Positions 58,860-64,000 of a stretch of DNA of 64,000 nucleotides are shown here, in pieces. The stretch is from assembly GCA_015227615.1 (NCBI GenBank), contig JAALGZ010000080.1, positions 24,329 to 88,328 of the forward strand, read 5' to 3'. The position numbers and the translations under genes are program-made. Positions within the stretch are counted from its first letter, which is position 1, and every line of letters begins with the position of its first letter. The notes under the pieces were generated by a model that searched no databases, was not told the DNA's origin, and saw only the letters and a list, made by a program, of their open reading frames with translations. The stretch is from Labyrinthula sp. Ha (taxonomy: Eukaryota > Sar > Bigyra > Labyrinthulida > Labyrinthulaceae).

Positions 58860-61800
58860 ATGGAAGTAAACGAAAATCAGAGTGATCCCGTGGAAGAACG
58901 AACAGCACGGAGTGAAAACTCCAACTTGACCCAAGGGGAAACTCATTTACAAAACTTTCCTGCTTCAACTACAACACTTACGAAGCTAGAAATTACAAAT
59001 GAAGCAATTAACGAAGAATTCTACAAAAAAGGACGAAAAAGATTGGAAAACCTTTTACGATCAAAAACTGATCAAAATCAATTCGAACTTCTGAAACAAG
59101 GTGTTGAGATGTACCTGCTTGCCTTAAAATTACAAATTAATGGAACATCTCTACGAAAATTCTTTAAATCTCACGACCGCAGCATCATTGATGAGCTGTT
59201 AGAATCTTACAATCCGCTTACTCAAAAATCTAACTACATTCTAGAGGAAGAAATTGACGATGAACTTTCAGATGACATCATTTCTCTTTGGAAAAAAGAC
59301 GTTGTTTTCTTACGAACAATCCGAACCCCACATCGTTTTTGCAAAATCCTGCGACGCATCGGGGCTGTTACATTCTTACCTACACAAACCAGAAAAAGAA
59401 TTAACTTTGGAAACTTGATTTACAGCTGTTGGGAGGAATCAGAACCCATTACAGACTTCGTTAAACGCTTTGATTCTTTGGTACAACAGGCTAATCAGAT
59501 CAAGATGATGCAAAATGACTCTGATTTACTTACACTTTTTCAAACTAAGATTCTCTTCAGAAGAAACAACAATCAGAAAATTTTTACAGTTGTCAACAAT
59601 TTGGATTCAAAAGATCTACCATTAAAGGATTACATGAGTGAAGTGACACAAGCCGTACTTCAGCATGACAATTCAGGTTTGATCCCTTTTGATGCTCCAA
59701 GTACATCAGTTGTTGCATTTACAAAGAAAATTGTTTCTTCTAATTCAAAAGGTACATTGTGTTTCAATTGCGGTGAAGATTTTCCACACAAAGGCAAACA
59801 ATGTGCTGCTAAAGGTGCTACCTGTTCTTACTGTGGCAAACCTAATCATTTTGCAAAGGTGTGTTCAACCAACCCAGAACGTACATTACAACTTCCCAAG
59901 ATGAAGAAAAAACCAACAAAGAAAACAGTAGCAGTAACATCTACAAAAGAAAATTTTAATCCTTTCAGTTTCGCTACTTCTCTTTGTACCACAGGTTCAA
60001 ACTCTTTAGCTGGGCTGGATTCATGCAGCGATGTTTTCGTTTTTAGAAGCGCTGATTTTTTTACACACATGGATCAGAAGCCTGGTAAACTTACCCTTAC
60101 AGAAAATTCTGGTAGCTACGAAAGCACTGGAACAGCCAGATTTGCATTCAAAGAATTTCCTTCTAAGTTTTTTACAGTACAGGCAATTTACATGCCAAGT
60201 GCAAATTTCAACATTTTGTGTACCTACGATCTAGAGCAACAGAATGTTAAAGTCAACCATCGCTCTAGAAACGTACAACTAGAAACAGGGAACAAATTAA
60301 AAATAATTTTACTTGGAAAGAAAAGCTTTATTGAAATCATTCCACTAGGGAAATCAGTCTTACAAACCTCTGATCCAAATCTAATGCATCGTAGATTGAT
60401 GCATCTCTCAGAGGACAAACTTAAACATGCTGGTTTCATTAAGGGTTCTCAAAAACTAAACAGCTGCCAAGTCTGTCTTCAGACAAAAGCTAAACACAAC
60501 CCAGTGAAGAATTTAATTCACAAGATGAAACTCTCTCCTGATTCCAAAGGTCAAGCTTTTTCAATGGACTTACTCATTCCGCCAAAACACTCGATGAAAC
60601 CAGTCAATGGTGTTGTGGCTGCATTGATTTTAGTTGACCTGAAAACAAAATTAATTAGAGTTGCTCCTTTAAGAACACTTCAATCGAAAGATTTACTTGC
60701 AGCTCTTTACTACCTTCTTTCTACACTCAAAACTTTACCAAAAACGATTGTTACAGACCGCCAATCTGGTTTTACGGTAGAACACTTTGTCAACTCAATT
60801 TCCGCAAAAGGCATTCATTTACGTTTTGTCCCTAGAGATCGACATGACACTTTCAATGGAGTTGCTGAACGAACGATTGGCATCTTAAAGGTCATGGCTT
60901 CAGCCGCCCTACTACAGTCTAAACTTGATGACTCCTTTTGGATCTACGCGGTCAAATTTGCAAGTTACATCAAGAACAGAGTGCATCACAAAACACTTGG
61001 TGAATCACCTTACAAACTAGAAACTGGGCAAGAACCAAACCTTTCTTCACTTAGAACCTTTGGTTGCTGTTGTTTTACGTTAAAATCTTCTGGAACGAAG
61101 ACAAACAAATTTCAAGAAAGAACAGACACTGGTCTCTTTCTTGGACTACAGGAACATTCAAGTTTCAACACAGCAATCATCTACAAACTTAGTACTGGAA
61201 AAATCATTTACCCTCAACTAACCGATGTTTGGTTCCAAGAATCAAGAACACATGATCAAATCGATCAAAATCCACCAACTTTCTCATTTGGTGACATCAA
61301 AATTGTTGACAAAACTGAAAATGACCCAATTTCTGAGGACGATTTTGAATCTGATGATGACGATGATTTCAGTCCAGATTTTGGTATACACTATGTACGT
61401 TATGGCCAGAAGGCAAATCAACAAGAAAATCATGATTTTGAGCATGATGATAATTTCGATGAAAATCCCCCTTCAGCAGATGTTCAACTCGATCAGGATC
61501 AAGATGCACATGATCCAACCCCATCTGCCGAAGTAACAAACCCTGAAACACCTCAAACGAGCGAAAACAGCAATGCTCGTCTACCAGTCACAACGCGATC
61601 TGGGAGAAATGCAACGAAATTCGACCTAAATCGGATGTCAGCTTTCACGTTGAACACAACTGAAGAAACAACACACATCATCAAGCCTAAAACAAAAGGT
61701 CAGAAAGAAAAGCTACGGAAGAAGATCATTCAGTCTAGAATTGATCAGAAACCTTCCATTTACCGTGACACAAGAGGTCACCCAGACGAAGCATCTTACA

Positions 61801-63302
61801 AGAAAGCGGTCGAAAAAGAACTCAAAGCTTTGGAAGAACGAAAGGTTCTCAAAGTGATTAATCGCTCTGAACTTCCTGAAAATGCTTACGTTGGAAAATG
61901 CACGATGCTTGTGAAACAAAAACGCAATGGTAGTTTCAAAGCAAGATGTGTTTACAATGGAAGATCTCAGAAATTCAAAATTACACCTTACCGCAGTTCT
62001 CCTACCTTAGACTACAACAGTCTTGCAGTTGCATTAGCAGTTGCAGCTCGAAGACAGTTCCATTTTAACACTTTAGATGTTAGTACCGCATTCTTGTACC
62101 CGGATCTACCTGCTGGCACTACACTCTACTGTGAAATCCCTGATGGACATGAACTGAAACATGACAAGACTAAAGTAATGAAGATTGAGAAAGCGCTTTA
62201 CGGTCTGAAGGAAAGTCCCAAGCTTTGGTTTGACAATGTTTCTGCTACAATTCAAAAATTTGGACTCAAACAAGCGATCTTTGACGAGTGTGTCTTCTAC
62301 AAGAAAGATTTAATTACTTTACTTTACGTTGATGATGTACTGATGCTCGGTACAAAACAAGAAATTGCAAACTTCTCAAAACAGTTTGGGAAAACTTACA
62401 AAATTACATTAGGATCACTAGATCAGAAAACAGACTTCTTAGGAGTTAACATTGAAAGAAAACCCAATGGAGACTACCAAATTGACCAAACCAAACACAT
62501 TGAGAAAATTTTAGAAAAATTCAAGGATTTCAAGACTAAAGACAAATTTACACCATTACCTTCTACTTTCGCTGAGGCTGTTAAGAACAATTCCAATGCC
62601 AAAAGCATTAAATTTCCGTACAGAGAATTGCTTGGATCTTTAATTTAGTTACGACTTACAAGATTTGATTTACTCTACGCGTTACATGCGCTTAGTCAAC
62701 TTTCTGAACACGTGACAAGTTTTGCAGTAAAGTCAATTCTCAACACATTAGGTTACATTAGTAGAACGAAACATCAAAAACGAATTTTTTACTCAGATCA
62801 ATCAAATGGTGAAATTACACTTCTTGCCTTTTGTGATGCTGAATGGGCCTCTAACTCACTTAACAGAAAAAGTGTTAGTGGTAACTTCATTTACTTTGGT
62901 CAATCGCTCATTACTGGCAGAAGTTCAAGACAAAGGACAGTTGCTACCTCTGCTGCCGGAGCTGAGCTGATTGAAATTTACAAGACAGCAAAACATTTGC
63001 AAGGAATCTACGGATTGTGCATGGATTTAGATTGCAAAGTCAAGCTACCTTCAGTGATTTTTACAGATTCACTTAGTTCAACTAAAACCTTAGAAAAGAC
63101 AGTTTCTCCAGAGCAAAAACACATGAGTGTTGCAATTCATTTCTTAAAAGGACTCATTCGTTCAGGAAAACTAAAGGTGATTTTCATCAAACGCGAATTC
63201 AACATTGCTGATCTTCAAACGAAACAGAATCCAAGAGCTGAGTTTGAAAAACTTTGGAACATGACTCATTCAAGGATGAAGTGGCAGCATTTGAAGATCT
63301 AA
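58860..63302 (+). pseudogene. Copia gag-pol polyprotein with one nonsense codon
   Basis: 1,480 codons from ATG 58860, in one frame to the stop at 63302, with a single internal TAG at 62646-62648. It falls in Gly-Ser-Leu-Ile-(stop)-Leu, where copia polyproteins have Tyr. Domains: gag; two zinc knuckles (CFNCGED...C and CSYCGKPNHFAKVC, about 300-337); protease with LDSCSD near 386, where the usual Asp-Ser-Gly is Asp-Ser-Cys; integrase HH-CC (about 505-545) and its D,D,E core (about 569, 631, 670); reverse transcriptase with LDVSTAFLYPDL (about 1072) and LLYVDDVLML (about 1155); RNase H with CDAEWASN and GAELIEIY. The TAG would remove RNase H unless read through or complemented. Gag and pol share one frame, as in copia rather than Ty1. 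Confidence 0.93.
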
Positions 63303-63315
63303 AAAGACCGCATGG

Positions 63316-63615
63316 AGTCAGACACTAAGCAGTCGAGTGTACGACTCTCTCCATACTGACTGTTTACACTTTACATAGTTATAATACAATATTACATTAC
63401 TGCACAATTGGTGCAACTTTACATAATACATTTTTACTAATACATAAGCACCGGAAACAACAGATAGTAAAACCTTAATATCTCAACAACTACTGGGAGT
63501 TAGAAGACGTTACTTATATCATTTAAAAGCTGTTTTCAAGCTCTTTCAGTTAATTTAATTTAATATACGCATCCTCATACATATATAGACGATACGGACA
63601 ATTACTTGTCTAACT
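63316..63615 (+). repeat. 3' LTR of the young copia element, shared with the next copy
   Basis: 300 bp, one mismatch with the 5' LTR (GTATCC versus GCATCC near its end). It is followed directly by the same internal sequence that follows the 5' LTR. Confidence 0.95.
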
Positions 63616-64000
63616 TGGTTGCGATGGAAGTAAACGAAAATCAGAGTGATCCCGTGGAAGAACGAACAGCACGGAGTGAAAACTCCAACTTGACCCAAGG
63701 GGAAACTCATTTACAAAACTTTCCTGCTTCAACTACAACACTTACGAAGCTAGAAATTACAAATGAAGCAATTAACGAAGAATTCTACAAAAAAGGACGA
63801 AAAAGATTGGAAAACCTTTTACGATCAAAAACTGATCAAAATCAATTCGAACTTCTGAAACAAGGTGTTGAGATGTACCTGCTTGCCTTAAAATTACAAA
63901 TTAATGGAACATCTCTACGAAAATTCTTTAAATCTCACGACCGCAGCATCATTGATGAGCTGTTAGAATCTTACAATCCGCTTACTCAAAAATCTAACTA
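63616..64000 (+). mobile_element. Start of a second copia copy in tandem (cut by the window edge)
   Basis: From 63616 the sequence repeats 58852 onward (primer-binding region, ATG at 63624, first roughly 125 gag codons) with no difference that I can see up to the window end. LTR-internal-LTR-internal arrangement; the element continues outside the window. Confidence 0.95.

Larger units (their letters stand above)
58552..63615 (+). mobile_element. Young, nearly intact Ty1/copia retrotransposon
   Basis: 5,064 bp with 300-bp LTRs at both ends differing at a single site. The 5' LTR is followed at 58852 by TGGTTGCGATGG, a plausible tRNA primer-binding site starting with TGG; the start codon ATG 58860 lies inside it. 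One continuous gag-pol frame runs between the LTRs, broken only by one TAG. Its 3' LTR is at the same time the 5' LTR of the next copy, so outer target-site duplications cannot be tested within the window. Confidence 0.97.

Noticed and set aside
1-64000. tRNA, rRNA, snRNA genes and CRISPR arrays
   Set aside because: No cloverleaf with a T-loop consensus, no rRNA core words and no regularly spaced identical repeats with unique spacers were seen by eye; a covariance-model scan would be decisive.

Overview
This is an AT-rich eukaryotic nuclear window. It carries an intact SF3B1-type splicing factor, ubiquitin, an accessory-domain diacylglycerol kinase, a membrane-anchored sulfotransferase, two families of Ty1/copia LTR retrotransposon and a decayed non-LTR retrotransposon. 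The intact genes are single long open frames with no visible introns, sitting as islands in decayed, repeat-rich DNA. The two splicing-related genes (SF3B1 and a GCFC/PAXBP1-like protein) imply that spliceosomal introns exist somewhere in this genome. I cannot name the species; an intron-poor, possibly host-associated protist or reduced eukaryote is an inference only.

Layout. 1-6.7 kb: decayed coding remnants (copia protease scrap; FAR1/MULE-like transposase remnant). 6.7-8.8 kb: ubiquitin, a degenerate ribosomal-protein-like frame with an in-frame TAG, and a diacylglycerol kinase on the minus strand. 11.3-15.1 kb: SF3B1, followed on the minus strand by a protein I read as a helix-grip (SRPBCC/START-like) domain with a C-terminal membrane hairpin. 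15.1-26.9 kb: gene-poor, with a long dispersed non-coding repeat present twice (about 16.5-18.4 and 24.5-25.8 kb) and a broken Roc-COR (ROCO) GTPase between the copies. 27.7-30.2 kb: dead non-LTR retrotransposon. 32.2-46.9 kb: a 4.84-kb unit present twice in direct orientation, separated by an old, dead copia element. Each unit holds three tandem members of the SRPBCC-like membrane family, one intact and two with nonsense codons. 47.6-52.4 kb: GCFC/PAXBP1-like gene, an intact sulfotransferase convergent with it, and a divergently oriented broken sulfotransferase paralog whose sixth/seventh codon is split by a solo LTR. 52.4-58.5 kb: nothing recognisable. 58.5-64 kb: a young, almost intact copia element (300-bp LTRs with one mismatch), directly followed by the start of a second identical copy sharing the middle LTR.

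The most unusual content is the SRPBCC-like membrane family: seven members or remnants in the window, spread by local duplication. The two 4.84-kb copies are almost identical over long stretches, yet two dozen amino-acid changes are clustered in one member. The other strong stories are the stepwise death of the second sulfotransferase and the tandem LTR-sharing copia array at the right edge.
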